This document shows positions 49,481 through 57,405 of a DNA stretch of 64,000 nucleotides, piece by piece. The stretch spans positions 5,022,001 to 5,086,000 of the forward strand of contig NZ_CP123228.1 in NCBI RefSeq assembly GCF_029855045.1, given 5' to 3'. Source of the stretch: Piscinibacter sp. XHJ-5 (GTDB lineage: Bacteria > Pseudomonadota > Gammaproteobacteria > Burkholderiales > Burkholderiaceae_C). Position 1 is the stretch's first letter. Every line of letters starts with the position of its first letter. A program made the position numbers and the translations under genes. The notes beneath the pieces were generated by a model. That model had not been told where the DNA came from. It saw only the letters and a program-made list of their open reading frames with translations, and did no database searches.

Positions 49481-49558
49481 GCCTAACGTTTGACATGAGC
49501 GGCGACCAACAGATGGCGAAGCCAGCTGTTGGTTGTCCGCTCGATGGAAGGGTTAGGC
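49481..49558 (-). repeat. attC site, 78 bp, first of the array
   Basis: Boxes GCCTAAC and GTTAGGC. Stem GACCAACAGATGGCGAAGCC. It ends the attI-proximal cassette. Confidence 0.95.
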
Positions 49559-49591
49559 GCACCTGACCCTCGGAAAGTGCTGGAGCTACGC

Positions 49592-49897
49592 CTACGCGTC
49601 ATCTTCTAGCTCCGGCGGAGCAAGCTTGCGCACCCACGCAGCACCGCCGTGGCTACGGGTTGCAATCCACCCTGGCTCAAGATCGGCAACTTCGATCACG
49701 GAAGGATCCAGCGCCACTATGTGAGACAAGCAGACAATCGCCGCTTGCTCTGCCTCGACTGTTTCGTTGTCGAGGAATTGCCAGCCGTGATCGTCTTCAT
49801 CGTGAGATACCTGGAGGATTGAAGCCCTGCCCTCCAGCACTGTGCGGGAGACGATCGTTGCACAGTTCTCGGGTTGATCGAACGGCCAGTTCTCCAT
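49592..49897 (-). CDS. DUF2185-like protein, attI-proximal cassette gene
   Basis: A 101-residue soluble protein starting MENWPFDQPENCATIVSRTV. The segments SRTVLEGRASILQVSHDEDD, GWQFLDNETVEAEQAAIVCL and DPSVIEVADLEPGWIATRSH resemble DUF2185/Imm33-like proteins (H-D-x-D-x-x-W-Q-F-L pattern). It is the most recently inserted cassette by position and the one best placed for expression from an integron Pc promoter. Confidence 0.75.
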   Translation of the reverse strand: MENWPFDQPENCATIVSRTVLEGRASILQVSHDEDDHGWQFLDNETVEAEQAAIVCLSHIVALDPSVIEVADLEPGWIATRSHGGAAWVRKLAPPELEDDA

Positions 49898-49921
49898 GGG
49901 GACTCGCGGTGTGTTGGGGGC

Positions 49922-49982
49922 GCCTAACTTGTAGTACGCATCATTTTGCGGCGTAACACCGACGCTTGATGAATAACACCGA
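49922..49982 (-). other. attI site of the integron
   Basis: The core GTTAGGC (complement of 49922-49928) borders the first cassette and is preceded on the minus strand by non-attC sequence. Two direct repeats TAACACCGA at 49954-49962 and 49974-49982 are 20 bp apart, in the place of the accessory integrase-binding repeats DR1 and DR2 known from attI1. The array promoter Pc should lie here or in the start of intI, but I could not place it. Confidence 0.75.
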
Positions 49983-50028
49983 TCCCCTGTTTGAGGGAAA
50001 ACGTCACGGTACAGCCCCTTCCGCTCGA

Positions 50029-50048
50029 TACTGGATGGGTGCACAGTG
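50029..50048. promoter_or_regulatory. LexA-box-like sequence at the integrase start
   Basis: TACTG-N10-CAGTG has the spacing and outer bases of a LexA (SOS) box, with CTGG-N8-ACAG versus consensus CTGT-N8-ACAG. The centre is not AT-rich. It overlaps the likely GTG start of intI, the usual place for LexA control of integron integrases. Suggestive only. Confidence 0.4.
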
Positions 50049-51079
50049 ATAACAGATCGGCCAAACCGTGCAGACCGCCTTTGGCGGGCACGCGCCTGCT
50101 CGACCAGGTCCGCGAGCGAATCCGCTACTTGCACTACAGCCTCCGGACGGAGCAGGCGTATGTTCGCTGGATCCGCCAATTCATTCGGGCCACTGGCTTG
50201 AGGCATCCGAGGGACTGCGGAGTACACGAGGTCGAAGCCTTCCTCAGCTCGCTGGCCAATGACCGGAAGGTCTCCGCCTCGACGCACCGGCAAGCCCTGC
50301 ACGCGCTTCTGTTCCTTTACAAAGAAGTCCTCGACGTCGACTTGCCATGGCTGCAGGAGATCGGACGACCTCAAGCACGCAAGCGCATCCCCGTCGTGCC
50401 GTCGACTGACGAGGTGGCCCGCCTGCTGTCTCAACTTACCGGAGAGCTCGGTTTGCTGGGCCGCCTGTTGTATGGGACAGGCCTGCGCCTTTCCGAAGGA
50501 CTCAGTCTTCGGGTCAAGGACCTGGACTTCGAGCGCCGCCTGATCGTCGTGCGGGAGGGCAAAGGCGGCAAGGATCGCGTCGTCATGATGCCCGGCTCGT
50601 TGCTGGTTGCCTTGCAAGCGCAACTGGATCGCGCGCGCGAGCTGTGGGACCGCGATAGAGCGGCCAATACCGCGGGCGTCTGGATGCCGGATTCGCTGGG
50701 ACGCAAATATCCGCGTGCCGCCTACAGCTGGAACTGGTTCTGGGTGTTTCCTGCGCCGAAGGTGTCCACCGACCCGCGCACCGGTGTAATTCAGAGGCAT
50801 CACTTGTTCGAGCAGCGGCTCCAGCGTGAGCTGAAGCGCGCCGTTTCAGCAAGTGGCATCGTCAAGCCTGTGACGGTGCACACGTTGCGGCACTCCTTCG
50901 CGACCCACCTGCTCCAACGCGGCACTGACATACGAACCGTCCAGAAGCTGCTCGGCCACAGCGATGTGAGCACGACGATGCTCTATACCCATGTGCTCGA
51001 GTTTGCCGGGGGCGGCGTCGCCAGTCCCTTGGACGACTTGGTCGTTGCATCCGCCGGTCCCCAGAGCAGACGCCCGTGA
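50039..51079 (+). CDS. intI: Integron integrase IntI (tyrosine recombinase)
   Basis: A 346-residue tyrosine recombinase very like IntI1 in layout. The N-terminal SAM-like domain begins [20 protein letters not shown]. Catalytic residues: Arg in [10 protein letters not shown], Lys in EGKGGKDR, His-x-x-Arg in [12 protein letters not shown], His in LLGHSDVS and nucleophile Tyr in TTMLYTHV. The IntI-only insert ([20 protein letters not shown]) confirms the class. A GTG at 50039 gives the family length; a TTG at 49991 would add 16 residues. It excises and inserts cassettes through folded single-stranded attC. Confidence 0.95.
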   Translation: MHSDNRSAKPCRPPLAGTRLLDQVRERIRYLHYSLRTEQAYVRWIRQFIRATGLRHPRDCGVHEVEAFLSSLANDRKVSASTHRQALHALLFLYKEVLDVDLPWLQEIGRPQARKRIPVVPSTDEVARLLSQLTGELGLLGRLLYGTGLRLSEGLSLRVKDLDFERRLIVVREGKGGKDRVVMMPGSLLVALQAQLDRARELWDRDRAANTAGVWMPDSLGRKYPRAAYSWNWFWVFPAPKVSTDPRTGVIQRHHLFEQRLQRELKRAVSASGIVKPVTVHTLRHSFATHLLQRGTDIRTVQKLLGHSDVSTTMLYTHVLEFAGGGVASPLDDLVVASAGPQSRRP

Positions 51080-51400
51080 CCGTCTGCTCATCGCCGCCCG
51101 GCGCCGGCGAGCCGTCACTCCCGACGGTCAGGCTCACCATCACATCGCTGACGTTTGCGTGGACAGTTCCGGAATGGGACTTGCGCCAGACTACCCGCGC
51201 ATCTGCAAAAGATGGTGCTGTTCGCGGTCAACACGCGCTTGCGCGACAGCAATGTCTGCAGCCCATCTTGCTGTCCCAGCTGGACCGTCAGTTCCCGCCC
51301 AGCGAGCGCGGGACTCAACTTCGGTGGACGACCCGCTGCAATTCGTACGACTCATGAACCGCGTCGCGCAAAGCTGCGAATAAGCGTTCCAAGTCGGCAT
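51080..51400. other. Remnants next to the integrase, including a second recombinase
   Basis: No intact gene. The plus strand at about 51194-51262 reads LPAHLQKMVLFAVNTRLRDS, a piece typical of phage-type tyrosine recombinases (GLRDSNVC region), with both sides decayed. On the minus strand 51315-51410 reads as SLNADLERLFAALRDAVHES, an orphan helix-like end. The area looks like a graveyard of mobile-element insertions. Confidence 0.5.
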
Positions 51401-52738
51401 TCAGGCTGATTGAACCCAAGTGCGTTCCGGTGGATTCGCAAGAGCGTCCCTCCCCTCCACCAGCCGGACACTCTTTGGATCTCGAACGGTCGCCGGCTTC
51501 ATCGCGCGCAGCTGTGCCACCAGGCGCAGGCTCAAGGCACGCACGTCGTCCTCGCAGCCCAGGATGAAACTCGACTGGCGCCGCCGCATGAACGGCAGGC
51601 CCAGCACGAACAGGCGGCTTGCGGCCACGACGCCCCGATCGTGGCGCAGCCCGCCGCGCTCGTCGAACACGGGTGCGTGCAGCCACGACAGCTCCGGACG
51701 GTAGCCGGTCGCCCACACCACGCTGCGGACATCGCCGCCCAGATCCAGCGCCAACCGCGGCGCCCGCGACGGCAATGTCGGTGCGAAGCGCTCGACCGGG
51801 CCGACGATCGGATCGAGCCCGCGAGACCGAGCGCGCGCGTCGATGCCATCGAGCAGGCGGTTCATCTTCAGATCGGCCAGGGCGCACACATTGCGCAGCG
51901 AGCCGGAGAACTGTGCCTTGCCATCTCGCACGCCGACCAGTCGGCCGACCACCTCGACACCTTGTGCCCGCAGCGTGTTCAGGTCGAGGGTCGATCGCTG
52001 CGGCGTGCCCATCAGCTGCGGTGAAGGCAGCCGACGTGCGCGATCCGGCTCGGCTTCGTCCTCGATGCGCTGCTCCAGCAGGCCGGTGACGTGCATCCAC
52101 CAGTGGATGTCGCGACCTCGGTAGAGGCGCGGCAGCCGCACATGCTCGCCGACCGCGAGCGTCACCGGCCGGCCGCTGGCGTGGATCTCGCGAGCCAGCT
52201 GCAGCCCGGTGGCCGAAGCGCCGACGACGAGCACGCCGCCGTGGGGCAGTTCCTCCGGGCGGCGGTAGCGGGCCGCGCTGACGCCGTGCAACCCCGGCGG
52301 CATCTGCGCGGCCACGCGGGGCAGCACCGGCTCGCCGAACGCGCCGCTGGCGATGACGAGGGCCCGGCACTGCCACGTGCCGTCGTCGGTCTGGACGCGG
52401 TAGCCGTCGCCGTGCGGCCACGCCGCGTGCACCGGCGTATGGGCACGCACCGGCGCCGCCAGGTGGGCCGCGTAGCCGGCGATGAAGTCGGCCATCTGCG
52501 CGGCCGTCATGAAGCCGTCCGGGTCGGCGCCGGCGTAGTGCCAGCCCGGCAGGCGCGTCATCCAGTTCGGCGTCAGCAGCCGCATCGAATCCCAGCGCTG
52601 CGTGAGCCAACGGTCGGCCACGGCGCCGCGTTCGAGCACGACGTGGTCGACGCCGTGTGCGGACAGCGCGGCGCTCATCGCCAGGCCGTTGTGGCCGGCA
52701 CCGACCACGACCACGTCGATGGCGCGCGCCGGCGTCAT
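51401..52738 (-). CDS. Flavin-dependent oxidoreductase (monooxygenase-like)
   Basis: A 445-residue FAD/NAD(P)H enzyme. The FAD motif is VVVVGAGHNGLAMSAALSAH at the N-terminus and the NAD(P)H motif is VLVVGASATGLQLAREIHA near residue 170. The FMO-like WATGY motif (VVWATGYRPE) is near 355. It resembles YUCCA/FMO-like and CzcO-type flavoproteins. Its start overlaps the OsmC stop (TCATGA on the plus strand), so the two are coupled. Substrate unknown; a sulphur or amine oxidation would fit the neighbourhood. Confidence 0.87.
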   Translation of the reverse strand: MTPARAIDVVVVGAGHNGLAMSAALSAHGVDHVVLERGAVADRWLTQRWDSMRLLTPNWMTRLPGWHYAGADPDGFMTAAQMADFIAGYAAHLAAPVRAHTPVHAAWPHGDGYRVQTDDGTWQCRALVIASGAFGEPVLPRVAAQMPPGLHGVSAARYRRPEELPHGGVLVVGASATGLQLAREIHASGRPVTLAVGEHVRLPRLYRGRDIHWWMHVTGLLEQRIEDEAEPDRARRLPSPQLMGTPQRSTLDLNTLRAQGVEVVGRLVGVRDGKAQFSGSLRNVCALADLKMNRLLDGIDARARSRGLDPIVGPVERFAPTLPSRAPRLALDLGGDVRSVVWATGYRPELSWLHAPVFDERGGLRHDRGVVAASRLFVLGLPFMRRRQSSFILGCEDDVRALSLRLVAQLRAMKPATVRDPKSVRLVEGRDALANPPERTWVQSA

Positions 52739-53310
52739 GACGCCTTGCTCGCAGTGACCGCGACGTCGGTCGGGTTGGTCACGATGTCGAACACCGCCGA
52801 GCGCTTCTGCGACTGGGCGACGAGCGCCTCGATCTGCGCCGGCGTCGCGTCGGCGTCGATGTCGTAGTGCACGCGGATCGCTTCGAAGCCGTTGCGCACG
52901 TCGCCGACGCCGAGGATGCCGCGCAGGTCCATGTCGGCTTCGAGCGTGGCGCGCACCGAGCGCAGCGCAATGTTGCGGTTCTGCGCGACCGCGGCGATGC
53001 CGGCGCTCAGGCAGCCCGCCAGGCCGACGAGCACCATCTCGACCGGCGTCGCGCCGTGGTCGGCGGCGGCGAAGATCTCCGGATGGTCGGTGTCGAAGCT
53101 GAATGCGCGACGGTGCTTCTGCTCGGCGCCCAGGCCGTGGAAGCCTTCGACGGTGGCGCGGCTGTGCGTGCCGCGTTGCCATTCGCTGGTCGCACGCCAT
53201 TGGAAGCGTGCGGCCGCCGGCTGTGCCGTCAGCGCCTCGCGGGCGCCGAGCAGCGCGGCGACGTTGACGCCGTTGTCGATCGCAGGGGTCATGGTGGAGG
53301 TCGTGGTCAT
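52735..53310 (-). CDS. OsmC-family protein
   Basis: A 191-residue OsmC/Ohr-fold protein. The first conserved Cys is in MVLVGLAGCLSAGIAAVAQN; the second position, expected near SAVFDIVTNP, has no Cys. It may therefore not be a classical thiol peroxidase. The central part carries FDTDHPEIFAAADHGATPVE. It lies between the hydrolase and the flavoprotein in a minus-strand operon that starts at a promoter with 11-bp repeats. Confidence 0.85.
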   Translation of the reverse strand: MTTTSTMTPAIDNGVNVAALLGAREALTAQPAAARFQWRATSEWQRGTHSRATVEGFHGLGAEQKHRRAFSFDTDHPEIFAAADHGATPVEMVLVGLAGCLSAGIAAVAQNRNIALRSVRATLEADMDLRGILGVGDVRNGFEAIRVHYDIDADATPAQIEALVAQSQKRSAVFDIVTNPTDVAVTASKAS

Positions 53311-53423
53311 GTCAAGGTCCTCGGTTCAAGGTGGAAGGAAAGTGCCCGCCGTGGACGCCCGGCGGGCGAGGCGTTGCGCGCGGCCCACCGGCCTTGGCGC
53401 GCGAGATGGCGGAGGGCCGACGC

Positions 53424-54278
53424 TCAGGCCAGCGCTTCGGCCGCCTGCGCCCCGGCCGGCACGCCGACGCCCAGGAAGCGCAGCAGCCGTTCGTTGACGC
53501 GCGCCGGGTCGGTCAGTGGGCCCATGTGGCCGATCCCCGGGATGGCCTCGTGGGCCGCTTGCGGCAGCAGCTCGCGCATCAGCAGCGCCAGCACGTGTGC
53601 CGTCGCGATCGTCCGCGTGCCGTGCAGCACGAGCACCGGCATCGACAGGCGTCGGCCGGCGGTGCCGGGCAGGGGCTCGCCGATGAGCGTGTCGAAGTGC
53701 GCCAGCGTGGTCGCGATGCGGGCCGCGATCGCGCGCTGCTGCTCCGGGCCCATGCGCCGCCAGCTGCCGGCGCCTGACCAGTAGTCGACGAAGCCCTCGC
53801 TCGCCTCGGCCAGGTCGCCGGCGGCGATGAGCCGCCGAAGTTGCTGCGCCACCGCGACGATCTCGCGCGCCGCCGCCGACCCCGGTGCCCGCTCGGCCAG
53901 CAGGCTGAACACGGCCGGCTCGTACAGCGCGAGGCTGTGGACGCGGCTCGGATGCGTCGCCGCGAGGTGCAGCGCGACCGCGCCGCCGTAGGAATGGCCG
54001 ACCACGTGGCCGCCGCCGGCGCGTTCGAGCACCTCCAGCGCCAGGCGTGCGTCGTCGTGCAGGGACAGCGGACGCGAACCCGACCATGCCGGGCGGCGGC
54101 CGTGGCCGTGCAGGTCGAGGGCATGCACCTCGTGAGTGGCCTGCAGCGCGCGGGACAGCAGGTCCCATTGGCGCGAGGACGACCCGCTGGCGTGCAGCAG
54201 CACCAGGGTCGGGCGCGTCGAGACGGAAGTCGGGGCCGGGTGCGTGACCGGCGTCGGGTGGGGCATCGGTGCGTTCAT
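53424..54278 (-). CDS. Alpha/beta hydrolase
   Basis: A 284-residue hydrolase. It has the oxyanion region LVLLHASGSSSRQWDLLSRA, the nucleophile elbow VVGHSYGGAVAL (Ser), an acid residue in VLHGTRTIATAHV and a His in GIGHMGPLTDPARV. The Pro-rich N-terminus (MNAPMPHPTPVTHPAPTSVS) is probably unstructured. It is the first gene of a three-gene operon with OsmC and the flavoprotein. Confidence 0.88.
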   Translation of the reverse strand: MNAPMPHPTPVTHPAPTSVSTRPTLVLLHASGSSSRQWDLLSRALQATHEVHALDLHGHGRRPAWSGSRPLSLHDDARLALEVLERAGGGHVVGHSYGGAVALHLAATHPSRVHSLALYEPAVFSLLAERAPGSAAAREIVAVAQQLRRLIAAGDLAEASEGFVDYWSGAGSWRRMGPEQQRAIAARIATTLAHFDTLIGEPLPGTAGRRLSMPVLVLHGTRTIATAHVLALLMRELLPQAAHEAIPGIGHMGPLTDPARVNERLLRFLGVGVPAGAQAAEALA

Positions 54279-54305
54279 GGCAGCGTCCTGTGGGTCGAGG
54301 GCTGC

Positions 54306-54341
54306 ACTGTGCAAACCGACCCGTTCCGCACCCGTTCCTCC
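54306..54341 (-). promoter_or_regulatory. 11-bp direct-repeat promoter element (site A)
   Basis: Read on the minus strand it gives GGAACGGG-tgc-GGAACGGG-tcg-GTTTGCACAGT. CCCGTTCC at 54320 and 54331 on the plus strand are exactly 11 bp apart, and GTGCAAAC at 54309 is in the same phase. It is 28 bp upstream of the hydrolase ATG. Site B at 58091 has the same layout. Such repeats beside a -10-like element are how SARP/BTAD activators bind. Confidence 0.65.
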
Positions 54342-54463
54342 ATCCGGCGGTGGATCACGTCGAGGTGTCGTCGCAGCGGGGGAACGCGGGCGGAACGCCC
54401 TCCCGCGCATGGTGCAGGGACCTCGGGCTCCCGGCCCGGGCCCACCCCACCCAAGGAGATCAC

Positions 54464-55981
54464 ATGGCTCGCTACGCCAACATCCTCGAGACGATCGGCC
54501 GCACGCCGCTCGTGCGCCTCAACAAGCTCGCGCCCGCGGGCGTCCACGTCCACGTCAAGGTGGAATCGTTCAATCCGCTCGGCTCGGTGAAGGACCGCCT
54601 GGCCCTGGCCGTCATCGAGGACGCCGAGCGGCGCGGCACGCTGCGCCCCGGCCAGACGGTGGTCGAGGCCACCAGCGGCAACACCGGCATCGGCCTGGCG
54701 ATGGTCTGCGCGCAGAAGGGCTACCCGCTGGTGCTGACGATGGCCGAGAACTTCAGCATCGAGCGGCGCCGGCTGCTGCGCTTCCTCGGCGCGAAGGTCG
54801 TGCTGACGCCGGCCGCGGACAAGGGCACCGGCATGCTCGACAAGGCCGTCGCACTGGCCCGTGCGCACGGCTGGTTCCTGTGCCGGCAGTTCGAGAACGA
54901 GGCCAATGCCGACATGCACACGCGCACCACGGGGCGCGAGATCCTCGACGACCTCGCGGGCGAACGCATCCACGCGTTCGTGTCCGGCTTCGGCACCGGC
55001 GGCACGCTGCTCGGCGTCGCACGTGCGCTCAAGGCGCGCGACGCCGCCGTGCGCGTCGTCGCCGCCGAGCCCGACAACGCGCCGGTCCTGGCCAGCGGCA
55101 TCGCGCAGCCGCGGGGTGCCGACGGCGCGCCCAGCGCCAGCCACCCGCAGTTCCGCCCGCACCTGATGCAAGGCTGGGCGCCGGACTTCATCGCGCCGCT
55201 GACCGGCACGGCCGTGCACGAAGGCCTCGTTGACGAGATCGTGCCGGTCAGCGGACGCGAGGCGATCCGCCTGGCCCGCGCGCTGGCCACGCAGGAAGGC
55301 ATCTTCGTCGGCACTTCCAGCGGCGCCACGCTGGCTGCGGCGCTCGACGTCGCGCGCCGGGCCCCCGCGGGAAGCCACATCGTCTGCATGCTGCCCGACA
55401 CCGGCGAGCGCTACCTGTCGACACCGCTGTTCGACGGCATCGGCGTGGACATGGACGACGAGGAACTGCAGCTGTCGCGTTCGACGCCGGGCCAGCGCTT
55501 CGACCAGGTCGCTGTACGCGCGCCCTCGGCCCCCACCGCGCCGGCACGCGCGGAGCCCCCCGCGATGCCCGCCGCGCCGCTCGACGTCGAGGCCGACACG
55601 TTCGCCGCACGCGCGATCGAACGCAACCCGGTCGTGATGTTCGCGCTGGAGTGGTGCGAGTTCTGCTGGGCGGTGCGCAAGCTGTTCGCCCACCTGGGAA
55701 TCGCCTACCGCGGCGTGGACCTGGACAGCGTCGCGCTGCAGCAGCAGGACCTCGGCACGCGGCTGCGGCCCGTGCTGCGGCAGCGCACCGGCGCGGCGAC
55801 GATCCCGCAGATCTGGATCGGCGGCACGCACGTCGGCGGCGCGACCGACCTGTTCGACGCCCTGCGCGACGGGCGGGCGCAGCGGCTGCTCGCCGAGGCC
55901 GGCGTGACCTTCGACGCCGGTGCCCGCGTCGATCCGTATGAGTTCCTGCCGCGCTGGCTGCATCCGCGCGCAGCGGCCTGA
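54464..55981 (+). CDS. Cysteine synthase-glutaredoxin fusion
   Basis: A 505-residue two-domain protein. Residues 1-320 are a fold-type II PLP enzyme of CysK/CysM type: PLP Lys in NPLGSVKDRLAL, EATSGNTGIGLAMVCAQKGY, and the phosphate-binding SGFGTGGTLLGV. A linker rich in Pro and Ala (residues 345-380) leads to a glutaredoxin domain with the CxxC active site in ALEWCEFCWAVRKLF, cis-Pro region ATIPQIWIGG and GGATDL. It likely makes cysteine and reduces a thiol or disulphide linked to it. AAGGAG precedes the ATG. Confidence 0.9.
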   Translation: MARYANILETIGRTPLVRLNKLAPAGVHVHVKVESFNPLGSVKDRLALAVIEDAERRGTLRPGQTVVEATSGNTGIGLAMVCAQKGYPLVLTMAENFSIERRRLLRFLGAKVVLTPAADKGTGMLDKAVALARAHGWFLCRQFENEANADMHTRTTGREILDDLAGERIHAFVSGFGTGGTLLGVARALKARDAAVRVVAAEPDNAPVLASGIAQPRGADGAPSASHPQFRPHLMQGWAPDFIAPLTGTAVHEGLVDEIVPVSGREAIRLARALATQEGIFVGTSSGATLAAALDVARRAPAGSHIVCMLPDTGERYLSTPLFDGIGVDMDDEELQLSRSTPGQRFDQVAVRAPSAPTAPARAEPPAMPAAPLDVEADTFAARAIERNPVVMFALEWCEFCWAVRKLFAHLGIAYRGVDLDSVALQQQDLGTRLRPVLRQRTGAATIPQIWIGGTHVGGATDLFDALRDGRAQRLLAEAGVTFDAGARVDPYEFLPRWLHPRAAA

Positions 55982-55997
55982 TCGACGGAGGCACCCG

Positions 55998-56627
55998 ATG
56001 AGCTTCATCAAGACCATCCCGCCCGATGCCGCGCGCGACGGCACCGCCGCGATGTACCGCCGCCAGCAGCAGCACTGGGGCTACGTGCCCAACTATGCGA
56101 AGGTGTTCTGCCACCGCCCCGAGCTGATGGCCCGCTGGGCCGCGCTGCTCGCCGAAGTCAAGCGGCCGCTGGACCGGCGCCGCCTCGAGCTCGTGACCTT
56201 CGTGGCAGCGCACGAACTCGGCCATTCGGCCTGTTCGCTCGCGCACGGCTGCGCACTGCGCGAGCACTTCAGCGACGAGGAGATCGTCGCGATCGCGCAG
56301 CAGCGCGTTCAGGCGCAGCTGTCGCCGGCGGAGCAGGCGATGCTGCGCTTCGCACGGCGCGTCGCGCGCGACGCGGCGTCCGTCACCGCGGACGACGTGG
56401 ACGAGTTGCGGGCGCACGGGTTCGACGATGCCGCGATCTTCGACATCGCCGCCGCGGTGGCCGCGCGCGCCTTCTTCACGAAGCTGCTCGACGCGATGGG
56501 CGTGCAGCCCGACGCACCGTTCGCCGGCTTGCCGCCGGCGCTGCGCGATGCCCTGGCGGTCGGGCGGCCGATCGATGCCAGGCCGCCGGTCAGGATGCCG
56601 GTCGACGGCGTACCGGCTCTCGGCTGA
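55998..56627 (+). CDS. Carboxymuconolactone decarboxylase family protein (peroxidase-related)
   Basis: A 209-residue helical CMD-fold protein. The conserved stretch is VAAHELGHSACSLAHGCALR, with Cys-x3-His but no CxxC. The N-terminus (RQQQHWGYVPNYAKVFCHRP) resembles the 'uncharacterized peroxidase-related enzyme' branch. It follows the CysK-Grx gene by 16 bp with GGAGG upstream, so it is cotranscribed. Possibly linked to thiol/peroxide metabolism. Confidence 0.83.
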   Translation: MSFIKTIPPDAARDGTAAMYRRQQQHWGYVPNYAKVFCHRPELMARWAALLAEVKRPLDRRRLELVTFVAAHELGHSACSLAHGCALREHFSDEEIVAIAQQRVQAQLSPAEQAMLRFARRVARDAASVTADDVDELRAHGFDDAAIFDIAAAVAARAFFTKLLDAMGVQPDAPFAGLPPALRDALAVGRPIDARPPVRMPVDGVPALG

Positions 56628-56660
56628 CACCGCGCCCGGCATCGCCGCGGCACAAGCAAA

Positions 56661-56690
56661 AAGAACGGCGCCACACGTGGCGCCGTTCTT
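56661..56690. terminator. Bidirectional terminator hairpin
   Basis: A perfect 14-bp stem AAGAACGGCGCCAC / GTGGCGCCGTTCTT with a 2-base centre, preceded by AAAA. It lies between the convergent CMD and DUF4242 genes, so it can end transcription from both sides. Confidence 0.85.
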
Positions 56691-56704
56691 CGCGCGCGGC
56701 CGAT

Positions 56705-57040
56705 TCAGCGTGCGGTCGTCGGGTCGATCACCGCGGCCACCGCCGTGATGCGGTTGGCCGGCAGGCCCGCGCGCTTGGCGTGCTCGCGGATCAGCGCTTC
56801 GCTGGGCGCGTTGTAGATGCAGTAGATCTTGTCGCCGGCGACGTAGCTGTGCACCCACTGGATGTCCGGTCCGAGGTCGTGCAGCACCTTGTTCGAGTTG
56901 CGCGAGGCGTCGCGCAGCTGTTCGGGCGTGAGCGTGGAGACGCCGGGCATGTCGCGCTCGATGACGAAGCGCTGCTGGGCCAGGGTGGGCAGCGTGGCGC
57001 CGAAGGCGAGCGCGCACAGAACGATGAGCTTGTGGTTCAT
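56705..57040 (-). CDS. Secreted DUF4242-family protein
   Basis: A 111-residue protein with a signal peptide (MNHKLIVLCALAFGATLPTL, cleaved near AQQ). The mature domain FVIERDMPGVSTLTPEQLRD, WVHSYVAGDKIYCIYNAPSE, LPANRITAVAAVIDP is the DUF4242 (nickel-binding SCO4226-like) ferredoxin-like fold. It is the only one of three paralogues that is exported. Last gene of the group. Confidence 0.85.
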   Translation of the reverse strand: MNHKLIVLCALAFGATLPTLAQQRFVIERDMPGVSTLTPEQLRDASRNSNKVLHDLGPDIQWVHSYVAGDKIYCIYNAPSEALIREHAKRAGLPANRITAVAAVIDPTTAR

Positions 57041-57098
57041 GGTGAAGATGACGTGTTGACGTGGGAAGTTGATGAAGGCAATGGCAGGACGGGCCCTC

Positions 57099-57374
57099 TC
57101 AGGAGATTGGCGGGTACGGATCGAGCCGGTCCACCTCGGTGATGCGGTCCACCGGCAGTCCGTTGCGATCGGCGACCTGGCAGATGGCGTCCCGCGACGG
57201 GGCCTCGTAGAGACAGAAGGTCCGGCGTCCGTCCAGGCTCACGTAGGAACGGATCCACGTGACCTGGAACGGCGTGTTGACGGCGATGACGCTCGCGCAG
57301 GTCTTGCGGCCGTCGCGGTCCAAGGGGATCGCGAGCCCGTGCGGGAAGGTCCGCTCGACCAGGAAGCGAGGCAT
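57099..57374 (-). CDS. DUF4242-family protein
   Basis: A 91-residue cytosolic protein: MPRFLVERTFPHGLAIPLDR, WIRSYVSLDGRRTFCLYEAP, NGLPVDRITEVDRLDPY. The pattern matches DUF4242 including the conserved W-x-x-S-Y-V and C-x-Y/x-D/E-P. Paralogue of the next gene. These proteins may bind nickel or a small ligand; function unproven. Confidence 0.85.
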   Translation of the reverse strand: MPRFLVERTFPHGLAIPLDRDGRKTCASVIAVNTPFQVTWIRSYVSLDGRRTFCLYEAPSRDAICQVADRNGLPVDRITEVDRLDPYPPIS

Positions 57375-57405
57375 CGCCGTCTTTGTCGTGAGGCCCGGCC
57401 GCCGG

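Larger units (their letters stand above)
31804..51079 (-). mobile_element. Sedentary chromosomal integron: 37 attC cassette array plus intI and attI
   Basis: The cassette array (31804-49928) reads on the minus strand from attI at about 49.93 kb toward 31.8 kb. It has 37 attC sites with R boxes GCCTAAC/GTTAGGC and nearly invariant inner boxes (GTTTGACATGAGCGGC and GTCCGCTCGATGGAAGG). The integrase gene is on the opposite strand next to attI, the standard integron layout. No transposase, IS or resistance gene flanks it, so it is a resident chromosomal integron rather than a mobile class 1-type element. Confidence 0.95.

Noticed and set aside
31804..49558. Regular repeats read as a CRISPR array
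   Set aside because: Spacing is 230-1050 bp, the repeats are imperfect palindromes with GTTRRRY cores, and no cas genes are present; they are attC sites.
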